Below, piece after piece: positions 27,162 through 36,950 of a stretch of DNA of 64,000 nt. The DNA is from Tritrichomonas foetus. Lineage: Eukaryota > Parabasalia > Tritrichomonadida > Tritrichomonadidae. The translations under genes and the position numbers were made by a program. Where the stretch lies: contig MLAK01000717.1 of NCBI GenBank assembly GCA_001839685.1, positions 1 to 64,000 of the forward strand, given 5' to 3'. Under the pieces are notes generated by a model. The model was given only the letters and a program-made list of their open reading frames with translations, had not been told where the DNA came from and did not search any database. Each line of letters begins with the position of its first letter. Position 1 is the stretch's first letter.

Positions 27162-30100
27162 TTCACGAAGAATTATATTTGCACACTCTCTAAAAATCTC
27201 CACTTTTTCATACATTTTATCAACAATGGAATCAATGTCATATTTATTTTTTTGAGTGAAATCAAATTCTATTGGATTAAGTTCGAGAAGTCTGCTGGAT
27301 AGAGTTTGAAGAATAGGTTGAACTATTTCTCCATTTACTCTTCTATGCAATAAATTCTTAATAAGAGGAGATAACAGAGTTTGAACATCTAATTTTTCAT
27401 TATAATCATTCAATCTGCTTATTACATCAAGTGCAATTAGTTTATAGATATCTTTCATTGCCTTAAATAAATATTTGGAACTTTTCAAACGATTTGGGTC
27501 ATGGGCAAAATGAATTATAACCTTCTTATACTTTTCATTATATAAATTCAGATATTCATCTTTTTTCACATTTCCATACCTAGACAATGATGTAATGAAA
27601 ACAATTGATGAAGAAATCTTTAATGAAACTTTGGTCATATGCTTTTCACCTTTTAGGATATCTTTGACAACTAAAAAAATTTCTTCATGTTGAGTTCTGA
27701 CAAGCTCTGAATACTTATCGAAAGTGTCTTCATTATCACCAAGCGAAGCAGATAAGTAACAAAAACTATCAAAAAACTTTTCTAAATCATCCGAATTTGT
27801 GTTTAGTTCCATTGTTGATTGTAAAAACAGTGAGGCGGCTTCACCAAAATCTCTTGTAGGATTTTTGATGGCTTGAAACCATTTTCTAGCTATCATTATT
27901 GCATTTGTAACATTGTCACTGCGGATCCAGCTTATGATAATATTAGCAAAAAATTTCAAAGAGGGTTTCAATGATATTGCAGTTTTCTCCATTTTTGTAA
28001 GTTCACGTAATTCTTCAGATATATTAATTTCATTGCATGGTTGTGGAAGTAAAGATATTGCTGTAAGCATATCAGCTAGAAGTTTGGGAATTGAGTTTGT
28101 ATATATTATTAGACTTTTTTCGTCATCTACCTCATTAGTTCCAGCAGAAATGGCACATGATAGTGGCCAAATAACTTCTAATGAGACTTTGGCTGTTGTA
28201 GGAAAATTCATTAAGGTTGTTGCATCTCTGATGTTATTTTGAATTATTGCACATAATATATTAATACCTGTGTATGGAATTGAAAAGAAAAATGCAAATA
28301 GTTTATTTGACAGTTGTAAATACCTTTGTGTTTCTGATATCATTGGAATTAATTGGTTGAGATAGGCTGTTATTGCTGCAACAAAATCAAATGACTCTTC
28401 AAATTTAAATAGTGCCGACATCTGCTTCATATGGACTTTGTAATCACAAAAAACAAATTTGATTATCTTACTATAAGCAAACATCAATGGATAGTACACC
28501 GAAGCTCCCTGTTCACCAATACATGAAACTATCGTATTTATACTTGAATTTATAATCGAAAAGTTTTCAAAAATTTTAATTATATCAGAAATATCAACTA
28601 AAATATAATGTGAAGTTGATTGGCAAAGAGAATGAATCGTTCTAGTTGCGTCCAATATATTTTTTGGTAAATCTAAATTCAATCCATGAAGATATATCAA
28701 AGAATTCCCCACAGTTTCTGCTCTTAACTGTATTTCTGAAGAAACTGTCAAAAGAAGTTGAGCATGCCATTTAGCATATTTAAAAGCAATTTCATTATTA
28801 ATTTCATATTCTGAATTTAATTCTCTTTGAACATTTTCGTTCGTGCAAGAAGAAATTGTTTTTTGTAAAACGTGCGGAAGGGAGCAAATTGAGTTAAATG
28901 ACCTTTGAAGTTCAGGGAAAAATAGAGCAGAGTGAATATCAAGAGATTTTATAGATGTTATTTGAGAAATGTGATAACTTAACTGGCCAAGTGCATTTTC
29001 ATTAAAAAGAGATAGATCACTGTTGTAAACTTGAAAAATTGTTGTGGCTGATTGAGAAACTTGTTCAAAATAATTATTTAAAATTTTTGCAATAACATTT
29101 GTGAGCTGATTTAAAATATCATAAGAAGTTTCGAAACCAGAAACAGTCATTGCATAAAATCTCATCACGGAAATAATTGCTATCACTTGAAGTTCACTTT
29201 CTTCATTTTTACATGTTTCTAGAAGTTCCGTAATTGTGCCACTAGAAGATATCGTATCTTTCCAATTGCAAAGAAAACTAGCATCTACAATTCTCTGTGA
29301 ACTAATTTTGTGAATTTCAATAGCTTTTTCCAATAAAGGATATACACTTTTTCCATTCATGTAAAGAATTGGAATTTGCGAGATAATATCCATCACAATT
29401 TTATCAGTGTGTTCTGATCTAAATTTGGAAATTAATTCAATTAAGACAATTGAGTGATTTGCTGTTTTAACAAAATCTTCTTTATTCTTTAAAATTGATT
29501 CAGTTTGTGATATAACAGTAAAAAGCGTAGGCGATTTTTCTACAATTTTATCCAAAATAAAAGAAATATTTGAATTGTTATGAAGGCGATTTGTTTGATT
29601 TTGTAAAGAATTGAACAATTCTTTGGATGTTGATTCTAAAATATCTATCCATTCTTTAAGATATTCATCTTGTGATGATTCTTGAATAGATTCATATGAT
29701 TGAACTACTGATAAATCAATTACGAGACTCTCAATTGTGCTAATTATGGATGCACATTCTTGTAATTCGTGAAGATTCTTAGGTGGACTTAATGTCTTTG
29801 ATAAACCTTGTTCAACAGTTGAAATTATGTTCACTATATTATCCAAAATTAATAATGAGTCACTAATTAATTTTTGTAATTCCGGAATATATGCTTGAAA
29901 AGTAGGTGCAGTTGAAGATGTTAACTGGGGTAGATACTCACTAAATTTCATAACTCTGATAACAACATCATTATATAAGGGTTGCAACTGGCATGATGGA
30001 TCAACCATTTTATCTTGTTCAATGATTGCTTTCTGAATGAGATTTGAAATTGCTGAAAATTTATTAAAGTTTTCCTTTAAAATTAGTTGTGGACCTCCTG

Positions 30101-30290
30101 CAATGAGACGTAATTTATCATGTATCGAATGTAAAATCGGTTTGATGTAAGATATCATTTTGAATGTTATTTGTAAATGATTCCCAAGAATGGATATCCA
30201 AATTGCAACACGATCATCTGGTACAATATCACTTGGTAATTTGGTAGAGAATTTTGCAAGAGATGCAGCGAAGTTTTGAAACTCACTCAT
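27159..30290 (-). CDS. Helical-bundle protein, likely N-terminal part of the talin-like gene
   Basis: A 1043-aa almost entirely alpha-helical protein without membrane segments, signal peptide or catalytic motifs. The helices are long and amphipathic and occur in bundles, like the rods of talin or vinculin-type proteins. I see no FERM or ANTH head domain at the N-terminus (MSEFQNFAASLAKF). The ORF ends ...LRE-TAA. After four in-frame codons an ATG opens the 662-aa ORF that carries the I/LWEQ domain, so the full reading frame would be about 1710 codons. Twelve nt is too short to hold a separate polyadenylation site and promoter. Candidates: sequencing or assembly error at the stop, a pseudogene, stop-codon readthrough, or a dicistronic transcript. 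Confidence 0.8.
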   Translation of the reverse strand: MSEFQNFAASLAKFSTKLPSDIVPDDRVAIWISILGNHLQITFKMISYIKPILHSIHDKLRLIAGGPQLILKENFNKFSAISNLIQKAIIEQDKMVDPSCQLQPLYNDVVIRVMKFSEYLPQLTSSTAPTFQAYIPELQKLISDSLLILDNIVNIISTVEQGLSKTLSPPKNLHELQECASIISTIESLVIDLSVVQSYESIQESSQDEYLKEWIDILESTSKELFNSLQNQTNRLHNNSNISFILDKIVEKSPTLFTVISQTESILKNKEDFVKTANHSIVLIELISKFRSEHTDKIVMDIISQIPILYMNGKSVYPLLEKAIEIHKISSQRIVDASFLCNWKDTISSSGTITELLETCKNEESELQVIAIISVMRFYAMTVSGFETSYDILNQLTNVIAKILNNYFEQVSQSATTIFQVYNSDLSLFNENALGQLSYHISQITSIKSLDIHSALFFPELQRSFNSICSLPHVLQKTISSCTNENVQRELNSEYEINNEIAFKYAKWHAQLLLTVSSEIQLRAETVGNSLIYLHGLNLDLPKNILDATRTIHSLCQSTSHYILVDISDIIKIFENFSIINSSINTIVSCIGEQGASVYYPLMFAYSKIIKFVFCDYKVHMKQMSALFKFEESFDFVAAITAYLNQLIPMISETQRYLQLSNKLFAFFFSIPYTGINILCAIIQNNIRDATTLMNFPTTAKVSLEVIWPLSCAISAGTNEVDDEKSLIIYTNSIPKLLADMLTAISLLPQPCNEINISEELRELTKMEKTAISLKPSLKFFANIIISWIRSDNVTNAIMIARKWFQAIKNPTRDFGEAASLFLQSTMELNTNSDDLEKFFDSFCYLSASLGDNEDTFDKYSELVRTQHEEIFLVVKDILKGEKHMTKVSLKISSSIVFITSLSRYGNVKKDEYLNLYNEKYKKVIIHFAHDPNRLKSSKYLFKAMKDIYKLIALDVISRLNDYNEKLDVQTLLSPLIKNLLHRRVNGEIVQPILQTLSSRLLELNPIEFDFTQKNKYDIDSIVDKMYEKVEIFRECANIILRE

Positions 30291-30301
30291 GATGATTACT
30301 C

Positions 30302-30446
30302 AAAAAGTGAAAATGAGATAATATGATATCACATCAGCATCTGTCAAATTTCAATCCATTTTAATCGTACACCGATCGGCACTTCGTGAAATATGGTGAA
30401 ATTTTCAAATATAAAAGAAACATAGTTATCTCGCATTTAACTTTTT
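30302..30446 (-). promoter_or_regulatory. AAAAAGTT motif and initiator-like sequence
   Basis: On the minus strand AAAAAGTT (30439-30446) is about 149 nt upstream of the ATG at 30290. Closer in, CACTTTTTGAG (30302-30309 contains the AAAAAGTG variant in reverse) directly follows a TCATTTTCAC initiator-like string. Confidence 0.35.
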
Positions 30447-30567
30447 TTCATGAAACAAAAAGTGAATAAAACTTGACAAAAAACATATTTAATATTAAAA
30501 CATGAAAAATAAGCTAAAATCAAAGAAAAATCAAAAAAAAAAATTGCATACAATCTTAATATTTATT

Positions 30568-31134
30568 CTATTTTTCAGTTTCTGCCTCTTCTTCATGTGA
30601 ATCAGAATCAGATTTCTTGTGAAGGACTTCTCCCAAAAAATCCATAACTTTTTGATAATGGAAGTTTCGAATAAGCTTTCGCTGGTTTTTATCTTCTTCT
30701 TTTTCTGGAAAGTGGTTGTTTTCTTCAAGGCGATCTTCGAAAGAATTCAATTGTTGCTCAATGTCGACAATGGCGGTTATTGGAACTTCAAGCATGCCTT
30801 TATCTGTGCAAATTCTACATAATTCCATAAATTGACCTTGGATATCGTTTAAAATACTCTTTAAAATGTCGCTCGCTTGATTTTTCTTTTGTTTTGGTGT
30901 TTCAAGCAAGGACTGTAAATATGCAGAAGAACTAGCGATCGAACTGTTTAAGTTTTCTTCCATTTCTTCGTTGATTTTGGTTTGTTCCATCCATTCTTCG
31001 AAATTATATGATTCTGATAGTTCATGAATAATTTCTCGTTGTCCATCTAGAATTTTTCTGAGTCTAACATTTTCGTCGATTAATTGTTCGTTTTTCTGTT
31101 GAGCTAATTGATATAGAATTTTAATTTTTTCCAT
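30568..31134 (-). CDS. Small acidic coiled-coil protein, 188 aa
   Basis: No family recognised. Residues 1-65 form a heptad-type coiled coil (KIKILYQLAQQKNEQLIDENVR...). The middle (90-150) is helical. The last 20 residues are acidic and Ser-rich. The gene is divergent from the transporter gene, and only 77 bp separate the two ATGs, so the two share a promoter region. The minus strand shows AATAAA right at the stop (30562-30567 as TTTATT on the plus strand). The size and coiled-coil-plus-acidic-tail form could suit a subunit of a larger complex, but nothing more can be said. Confidence 0.75.
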   Translation of the reverse strand: MEKIKILYQLAQQKNEQLIDENVRLRKILDGQREIIHELSESYNFEEWMEQTKINEEMEENLNSSIASSSAYLQSLLETPKQKKNQASDILKSILNDIQGQFMELCRICTDKGMLEVPITAIVDIEQQLNSFEDRLEENNHFPEKEEDKNQRKLIRNFHYQKVMDFLGEVLHKKSDSDSHEEEAETEK

Positions 31135-31211
31135 TTCTGCAAAATTTGGGTAATTTTTAAACGTTCTTTGAGAGACCGTTTATTCCATATTGATGCTAAT
31201 TGATTGATCTT
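31135..31211. promoter_or_regulatory. 77-bp bidirectional promoter with GAGAGACCGTTTA
   Basis: Shared space between divergent genes. It contains GAGAGACCGTTTA at 31170-31182, with a Myb-type ACCGTT core. The same 13-mer occurs at 39225-39237. The AAAAAGTT octamer is absent here, unlike most other upstream regions. Confidence 0.5.
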
Positions 31212-32120
31212 ATGATTAAACTAATTTTAGCAATTGCTTCTATGTATATATGCTTTTTGATCCATTTTACAATACAAGAGTCATTATTACCCCAAGGTGA
31301 ATTTAATGACAATTTCTTTCATTTTCCTTCTGCTTTACTTTTCTGGGTCAATCTCTTCAACATGATTGCTGCAAGCATTGTAACTAAATTCAAAAAACTA
31401 CACCTGCCATCATCACCATACCCATATTTATGGATTTCCATCCCACAGCAGATTGGACTTGCAGCTTCTAACTATGCTGTTAAATATGTTGATTATCCAA
31501 CATTGTCACTTTTGAAATCAGCCAAACCTATGTCAGTTATGATTTGTTCAATTTTCATATTCAGAACTCCAATTACTAAAGAAAGAGTACTTGTAGTTAT
31601 TGTTCTAAGCATTGGATTAGCAATATTTGGATTTAAAAGAAAATTTACTGGTTCAACATTTTCTGGATTATTCCTTGCTTTTGTGTCTCTTCTGTCTGAT
31701 GCAATTTATGTTCCAATGGTTGATCGACTTAAAGCAAACGAGGGCGGTCCATTTATAACCATGAAATATTCATATTCCTGGAGTTTGTTATTTATATCGA
31801 TCGTTTCATTTTATGAAATTTTTCATTCTTTTATTTGGTTGTCACTTCATCCTTTATTTATTCCTAAAATTCTAGCATTTGGATTCACAGGTTGCCTAGC
31901 ACATGTCTCTCTCTTTACTGCAGTTGGAATGTGTGATGGAATTGTGATTTCTATTGCTACAACAACAAGAAAGTTTTTCTCAATTTTATTGTCTTCGATT
32001 TTGTTTCACCATCATCTTACGAGCTTACAATGGGTAGGTGTTTTTATTGTCTTCTTTGCTTTGGGGATGGAAATTTTCTTCAAAAACAGAGAAAATTCAA
32101 ATATGATGAAATTGATTTAA
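31212..32120 (+). CDS. SLC35B-like nucleotide-sugar transporter (UAA family)
   Basis: A multi-pass membrane protein of the drug/metabolite transporter superfamily, SLC35B/UAA branch. It would exchange nucleotide sugars (UDP-sugars or PAPS) across ER or Golgi membranes. About 9-10 hydrophobic segments fill its 302 residues. Family signatures include 'AASNYAVKYVDYPTLSLLKSAKP' around residues 90-110, where the family has 'YVSYPTQVLGKSCKP', and near the end 'ISIATTTRKFFSILLSSILF' followed by SLQWVGVFIVFFAL, which closely follows SLC35B1's 'SIVTTTRKFFTILLS...LQWLGVxLVF'. The C-terminus is lysine-poor, and no KKxx retrieval signal is seen. Substrate cannot be inferred. The start is the ATG at 31212; a TTG at 31200 adds only four codons. 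Confidence 0.9.
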   Translation: MIKLILAIASMYICFLIHFTIQESLLPQGEFNDNFFHFPSALLFWVNLFNMIAASIVTKFKKLHLPSSPYPYLWISIPQQIGLAASNYAVKYVDYPTLSLLKSAKPMSVMICSIFIFRTPITKERVLVVIVLSIGLAIFGFKRKFTGSTFSGLFLAFVSLLSDAIYVPMVDRLKANEGGPFITMKYSYSWSLLFISIVSFYEIFHSFIWLSLHPLFIPKILAFGFTGCLAHVSLFTAVGMCDGIVISIATTTRKFFSILLSSILFHHHLTSLQWVGVFIVFFALGMEIFFKNRENSNMMKLI

Positions 32121-32319
32121 AATTATAAGTGTTCGAGTATATACATAGAAAAAATAAGATGGCCGCTTTATATTTTTTAATACACGACTATGAGTTTCAT
32201 ATTATGAAACATATATTACTCAAACGCCAATACAAATAACATTCAAACACTAATAGAAAAAAAAGGAGTTAAAATATAGAGTACTTGCAAAATATGAAAA
32301 ATAATTCAAACATTTAAAA

Positions 32320-33600
32320 TTAATAGTTGACTTCTTTTGGAATTTTCATCCTTCCATTCAGCGGTTTTTTTATTCTTGATTCTTTGGGATGGCTAACGCG
32401 CGGTATCACAATTGTGGAAGGTACAATTCCATTCAAATCTCGTGTTGGTGATGCATTTGATGGTAAAGATAAACTCGATTGTTGTGGTTTATTGTTTTGA
32501 ATTAATGGTTTTGGTGGTTGTTGGCTTGGATAGGAAAATCTAGGTGACGAAGTAGTGAATTCATTTCTTTGTCGATCCTTCATCATTTTATTTCTTAATT
32601 CTTTTACTTGATTAATTGATCCTGGTTTCTTGTATATTTTCTTCATTCTAATTTCTTGCTCATGTAAATATTTTTGCCACTTTTGTTCTCGAATATTTTT
32701 ATAATTGTTTTGTTGTCTTAAAAAGTTTTCATCCATTTCTTGTCTCATTTGCATATTCGGCTGGATGACTTCTAAATTTTGGTACATTTTTTTTGGATCT
32801 TCATTCACATTATTTCCTTCATCATCATAGTTATTTCCATTATTTTGGTTTTGTTCATTTTGATAATCATTTGTATAAAATTCATCATCGTAGTCATTAT
32901 TTAAACTATTTACATCATCATTATCAATGTCATCATAATTATTAATATTTTGGAGATTATTCAATTTATTCAGATTGTTGTTTTGTTTATTGATTTTATT
33001 TATGCTGACAATTTCATTTGCCTGCTTTTTGTTTTGAGAAAGTCGAACAGCCTCCATTTTTCGTTGATCATTGTATGCTGCTCTTGGGTTTCTTCGGTTT
33101 GTCAAAGGAGGAGGAGACACTTGATTGTTGATATTTTGGGATAAATCAATTGGAAGCTGACTTTTGTTAAAATTGTTTTCTGTTGGATCATTTTTTATGT
33201 CATTTTGATTCGCGTTTAAGGGGTTATCCTTATTTGCAATATTATTTTGGTTTTTCTTTTGAGCGTCCGATTTGGAAATGTATTCATGAATTGACGCAAG
33301 TCTGTTTCTTTCGTTAATTACGAGCTGGATTTTCTCTAATCTTTGTTTTTCCATTTCGAGGGAAATATTAATTTTGGCGGTTGGGTCTTGGAGAGAGTTG
33401 AAATCTTCCTTGATGTCAAAAGGAACTAAGTCGTAAGGTGATATATGCAAGTTTGAAAGCGCTTCTTTTGTCGCTGGTTCCAGGAATTCTGGTTCGATTG
33501 TGAGCGTGCGAGGATTTATATCGAGAATACTTTGTACCGTTATACGTGGATGTTTCATTGGAGTCGATCCATCATTTGCCATTGACAAAGGATCATTCAT
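32320..33600 (-). CDS. Asn-rich low-complexity protein, 426 aa
   Basis: Unrecognised. The N-terminal about 105 residues are ordinary sequence: a segment 'RTLTIEPEFLEPATKEAL' followed by a charged helix MEKQRLEKIQLVINERNRLA. The centre (about 115-290) is an Asn/Asp/Gln/Lys-rich disordered stretch. A short coiled-coil part (about 300-345, ...LRQQNNYKNIREQKWQKYLHEQEIRMKK) and a basic Pro/Ser tail follow. The organisation suits a flexible scaffold. The ORF can be read from a TTG at 33771, but the first ATG is at 33600. An AAAAAGTT motif at 33645-33652 would fall inside the longer version, so I take 33600. Confidence 0.75.
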   Translation of the reverse strand: MNDPLSMANDGSTPMKHPRITVQSILDINPRTLTIEPEFLEPATKEALSNLHISPYDLVPFDIKEDFNSLQDPTAKINISLEMEKQRLEKIQLVINERNRLASIHEYISKSDAQKKNQNNIANKDNPLNANQNDIKNDPTENNFNKSQLPIDLSQNINNQVSPPPLTNRRNPRAAYNDQRKMEAVRLSQNKKQANEIVSINKINKQNNNLNKLNNLQNINNYDDIDNDDVNSLNNDYDDEFYTNDYQNEQNQNNGNNYDDEGNNVNEDPKKMYQNLEVIQPNMQMRQEMDENFLRQQNNYKNIREQKWQKYLHEQEIRMKKIYKKPGSINQVKELRNKMMKDRQRNEFTTSSPRFSYPSQQPPKPLIQNNKPQQSSLSLPSNASPTRDLNGIVPSTIVIPRVSHPKESRIKKPLNGRMKIPKEVNY

Positions 33601-33644
33601 TAATCGATGTTCGAATGAAAAAATTGATGATTTACTATATATTG

Positions 33645-33652
33645 AAAAAGTT
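33645..33652 (+). promoter_or_regulatory. AAAAAGTT upstream motif (reverse to the gene)
   Basis: On the plus strand, 45 nt upstream of the minus-strand ATG at 33600. It supports that start over the TTG-initiated extension. Confidence 0.45.
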
Positions 33653-33864
33653 TCCCGATGCTTATCAAAAGCGAAACTTCCAGAAATGGGCACTTCAATA
33701 ATTGAATTAACGAATGCTAATCTCTTTGAAAATGAAAAAAAAATGTCATTTTCTAGATGTATACAAACCAAATAGTCTTAACGTACGAAATCACTCAAAT
33801 GATCCTTATCATCAGTATTACTTAATACCATCAGTCAAAAATCAAAACCCAAATAGCTAAAAGA

Positions 33865-33963
33865 ATGACGAAAATTTCCCTTATCGCAAACTTCGCAAAT
33901 GGTCGAATTCACAAATATTTCGAAAATGATTCTGAAGAAGCTATTGTTTCAGTTTTCGGGTGA
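33865..33963 (+). CDS. Very short ORF, 32 aa, possible gene remnant
   Basis: ATG to TGA, starting MTKISLIANFANGRIHKYFE. Its base composition and codon use resemble real genes here more than the flanks do. It may be a micro-protein or the truncated 5' end of a former gene. No domain. Confidence 0.2.
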   Translation: MTKISLIANFANGRIHKYFENDSEEAIVSVFG

Positions 33964-34284
33964 ACAGCTTTCAGTCAATTGTTAAATCTATATTTTATAG
34001 TTATGAGCCATATTTATTCATAGTTTTGAAATTTTGCAACAATTAAACCGAAAAAAGAGCGATTTTGGAGAAAGCATAAAAAAAAATTGTGAGAAGCTTT
34101 TTTTCCAAGAATCATAAAGATTATAACACTGCTTCCCATAATTCTATTTACACTTCTTCTATCGATTTTTAATTAAAAATCGCGAAAATTTTGATAGTTT
34201 TAACTCAGTGATGTTGAATTAATTCAATTTCTATTTGACAAATATGAATGTATTGAAATCTTTTCTGTCATAAAATTTTAGTAT

Positions 34285-34545
34285 ATGAAGAAAATAGACT
34301 GGCAGTCCTCAACAGCACATTCTCAAGCAGGGATACAGATACAACGATTGAAAGACCAAATCAAGAAAAATGGAATCCAATATGTTTTTTTCCAGACTCA
34401 ATGCCAAGTGAATTTTCTGATGACTCGCCAATTAGATGGCAAAACATTCGTAATCTTCTCATTGATGCCTAAATTTTTTTTATTTATATCAAAATTATTA
34501 ATATTTTTTTTATACTTCATTTTTGTATTTTGGAAAACATTATAA
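34285..34545 (+). CDS. Doubtful 86-aa ORF with hydrophobic C-terminus
   Basis: The first about 60 residues look like ordinary protein (Gln/Lys-rich helix, then IQYVFFQTQCQVNFLMTRQLDGK). The last 25 (FLFISKLLIFFLYFIFVF) come from a T-rich stretch and would form a membrane segment. It may be a tail-anchored small protein or the fragment of a decayed gene read through into T-rich DNA. Confidence 0.25.
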   Translation: MKKIDWQSSTAHSQAGIQIQRLKDQIKKNGIQYVFFQTQCQVNFLMTRQLDGKTFVIFSLMPKFFLFISKLLIFFLYFIFVFWKTL

Positions 34546-34858
34546 TTTTCGATGGAGGGTCATATGATAATAAAAAGCACGATTTATGATAAGAAATAAT
34601 CAAGATATTAATGCTATAAAATCACTTTTTATCTCAATAATTCTCAGAAATTTCTGTTGGGTTTATTTTTTTCTCACAATTTTTTTTTGGATTTGGTTTT
34701 CTCTGTATCTTGATTTTTAAATTATAATATTTATATATTATTAATAGGATTACAATTAAATAATATTTAGATGACAATAATATCAACAATTATTCATTTA
34801 GATCTCTCAATAGTCTTCTACATCTAGAGCTAGTTAGTTTGTATACATCTCATTTTCT

Positions 34859-35118
34859 AAAAAGTTGATTTCAATTCAATGATAAACTTTTTCTGTTTAT
34901 CGAGATTCTAAATACAAAAAGTTTATAAAGGAATCTAAAGGAGTTGAAATGTAATTTTTTGAAGAAAGGAGGCCGTTTATCACGAAAGAGAACGTTTACA
35001 TAATAAAGATAACCGCATTATGAAAAGAAAAACTAAAACCATATATACTGTTAAAAAGTGAAATATTCTAACCATATTTTTTTGTGAAATCTCTCAAGCT
35101 TTCAACTCAATATTCATG
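34859..35118 (+). promoter_or_regulatory. Cluster of AAAAAGTT-type motifs and an initiator
   Basis: AAAAAGTT at 34859-34866 and 34916-34923, its reverse at 34885-34892, and AAAAAGTG at 35053-35060. TCAATATTC at 35107-35115 adjoins the ATG at 35116 and resembles the trichomonad initiator. GGCCGTTTA and AACGTTTAC, Myb-type cores, lie between 34970 and 35000. This is the densest upstream region in the window. Confidence 0.5.
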
Positions 35119-36510
35119 AAACATTTTGGGAGACCGATTTTCGCCGATTACCTCGTAAAGATCAACTCACCACCACGATCCGACGCAATTATCGCAGTAT
35201 TTATTACAGGAGAAGTTTTTTTAATTCCCATCGACGATAATCGACAAAATTATCTCATAAATCCTTACACTGAAACGGCAAAATGGTTTGAACCGACAAT
35301 AAATTCTTCTTCCCAAGAATCCGAGTTTTTGAAACGGTTTTATTTGGTTCCCCACCTCGCGCATGTTTCCGGTGTGAAACCAAATTGCATTGGCTCAATC
35401 AAATTTTCAAAAAACGTAGAGCCATTAAAGATAGAATTCACGAATGACGGAAGCAACCTTTTAATTGTTTACGGATTGCAGCATAAGGATATTCCATCGA
35501 TAGGCGTTTTTAAGGTAACCAGCACCAAAATGTCCCTTGTTTATGCTGACTCTCTACTCTCAGTGGCTGACATCACATATTCAAGCCACAATCATGCATT
35601 AATCCTCATTCCAAGACTATCACAAACGTCGGTTGGCATTTTGGAAATCCCCCAAGCCCCGAGAAAATACCAGCCACGACTGATTCCAGAAATGATGTTT
35701 GCTGGTTCTCACCTCCGGCGCACCGTTCATCTGTCACCAGGCGGCAGCAACAAATGGCATCTTCTCTCCTGGTCAGATGAAATATGCCCATCAATCATTG
35801 CTTGGCATTTTTCATCACCCACAGAAAAAGAAAAATTATGGAGTGCTTGTGTAATAGATATTTTGTTGCCATGTTACCTTCAGTTTTTGTCGTATGACCA
35901 AACCTCAGATAAACTTGGTTTTATTGTGCAGAAAAATGATGATACACTAGTGTGTGTTTGGGATCTTGAAAATAAGCATATTATTCAATATAATTATAAG
36001 ATACCTGGAATCGATCAAATTTGGTCAGCTAAATGGGCTAAATCTGTTAGTAGTTCGTCAGTATTTTTCACTGTGTCAGCAAGCACTGGATATTATGAAC
36101 ATCAAATAGACAAAATAGTAAAATGGCCAAATCCTATAGACAAAATGGCCAAGTTTTTCACAGATGAACAAGAAAATCGTTTTTATTTTGATGATCAAGG
36201 CGAATTGAAAGTGGTTTCTGCGCCTGTTTTTAAAGAACAAGTGAAACTAGAAAATGTTGAAGCACAACAAGTTGCTTCCTATCCAATTATTCAGAATTAT
36301 ATGAATGGAAAATGTGACACGTTGAGTTGTATGCATTTGTACCGATGCGCAAATTGTCGGAGGCCACTTTTATGTCCCTTGGTATCAAGGTCGACTGAAC
36401 ATAGACTATCAAATTGCTACTGCAGCGCGGAATGCCAACTAAACCACTGGCCAACTTATGTTGCGATTCACCAACCTATCTCTCTCCCAATTGAAATAGA
36501 TAATATATGA
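35116..36510 (+). CDS. Propeller-like protein with C-terminal MYND-type zinc finger
   Basis: No single family recognised. Residues 1-395 are beta-rich, with WD-like strands such as 'LVCVWDLENKHIIQYNYK' and 'HLLSWSDEICPSIIAWHF', suggesting a propeller. The last about 55 residues form a MYND-type zinc finger: CANCRRPLLCPL, then YCSAECQLNHWPTYVAIH, with cysteines, the CxxEC pair and terminal histidines in MYND-like order. The usual final Cys is His here. MYND fingers bind proline-rich peptides in co-repressors and methyltransferases; no SET domain is present. Alternatively the first part may be an intraflagellar-transport-like or COP-like propeller; the evidence does not decide. Confidence 0.75.
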   Translation: MKHFGRPIFADYLVKINSPPRSDAIIAVFITGEVFLIPIDDNRQNYLINPYTETAKWFEPTINSSSQESEFLKRFYLVPHLAHVSGVKPNCIGSIKFSKNVEPLKIEFTNDGSNLLIVYGLQHKDIPSIGVFKVTSTKMSLVYADSLLSVADITYSSHNHALILIPRLSQTSVGILEIPQAPRKYQPRLIPEMMFAGSHLRRTVHLSPGGSNKWHLLSWSDEICPSIIAWHFSSPTEKEKLWSACVIDILLPCYLQFLSYDQTSDKLGFIVQKNDDTLVCVWDLENKHIIQYNYKIPGIDQIWSAKWAKSVSSSSVFFTVSASTGYYEHQIDKIVKWPNPIDKMAKFFTDEQENRFYFDDQGELKVVSAPVFKEQVKLENVEAQQVASYPIIQNYMNGKCDTLSCMHLYRCANCRRPLLCPLVSRSTEHRLSNCYCSAECQLNHWPTYVAIHQPISLPIEIDNI

Positions 36511-36950
36511 GAGTAAATGGTATAATATTTTGCATCATTTTTATTTCTATTTTTATTGTTTTTCATCTTAAAAGAAGACTCTTGAATTTAGGAAGAAATC
36601 TACCAATAATATTCTGCAATTTCTTTGATGATACTAATTACAATTCACCTGAATATAATATATTTTATATGAAAATGTACAAATCTCATATTTCTTTGTT
36701 GTTTAAGGGTGAGCTCCACAAATTTGAATGAAAAATGATCGTTCGCATCATATTTTTTTCATCATTTCTCCATGATATTCTTGTTTTTACGGATTTTCCT
36801 TTGAGCAACAATAATAGATCATAATTATGAAACTAACAGATCTATAAACTTGGAAAAAAAAAAAAATTTAAACTATTAATTAATTTGATCGAAAAAAAAG
36901 TTGAATCACTTCAATTATTTATTAATAAAATCTCAAATCATTTGGTAACT
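36511..36950. other. Intergenic region between MYND gene and transposase ORFs
   Basis: AT-rich. A 74-codon ORF opens at 36507 overlapping the MYND stop (ATGA) and is rejected as coding. TTTAAGGGTGAG at 36702-36713 has an inverted copy at 39241-39252 across the transposase. Confidence 0.45.

Larger units (their letters stand above)
33601..35115. other. Long intergenic region, 1.5 kb
   Basis: Contains two small plus-strand ORFs, at 33865-33963 and 34285-34545, listed separately, and a cluster of AAAAAGTT motifs near 34859-35060. Otherwise AT-rich and plain. Confidence 0.5.

Noticed and set aside
36507..36731. 74-codon ORF starting in an ATGA overlap with the MYND gene stop
   Set aside because: The overlap suggests translational coupling, but that is not usual in this kind of genome, and the ORF is Ile/Phe-rich like translated AT-rich DNA.
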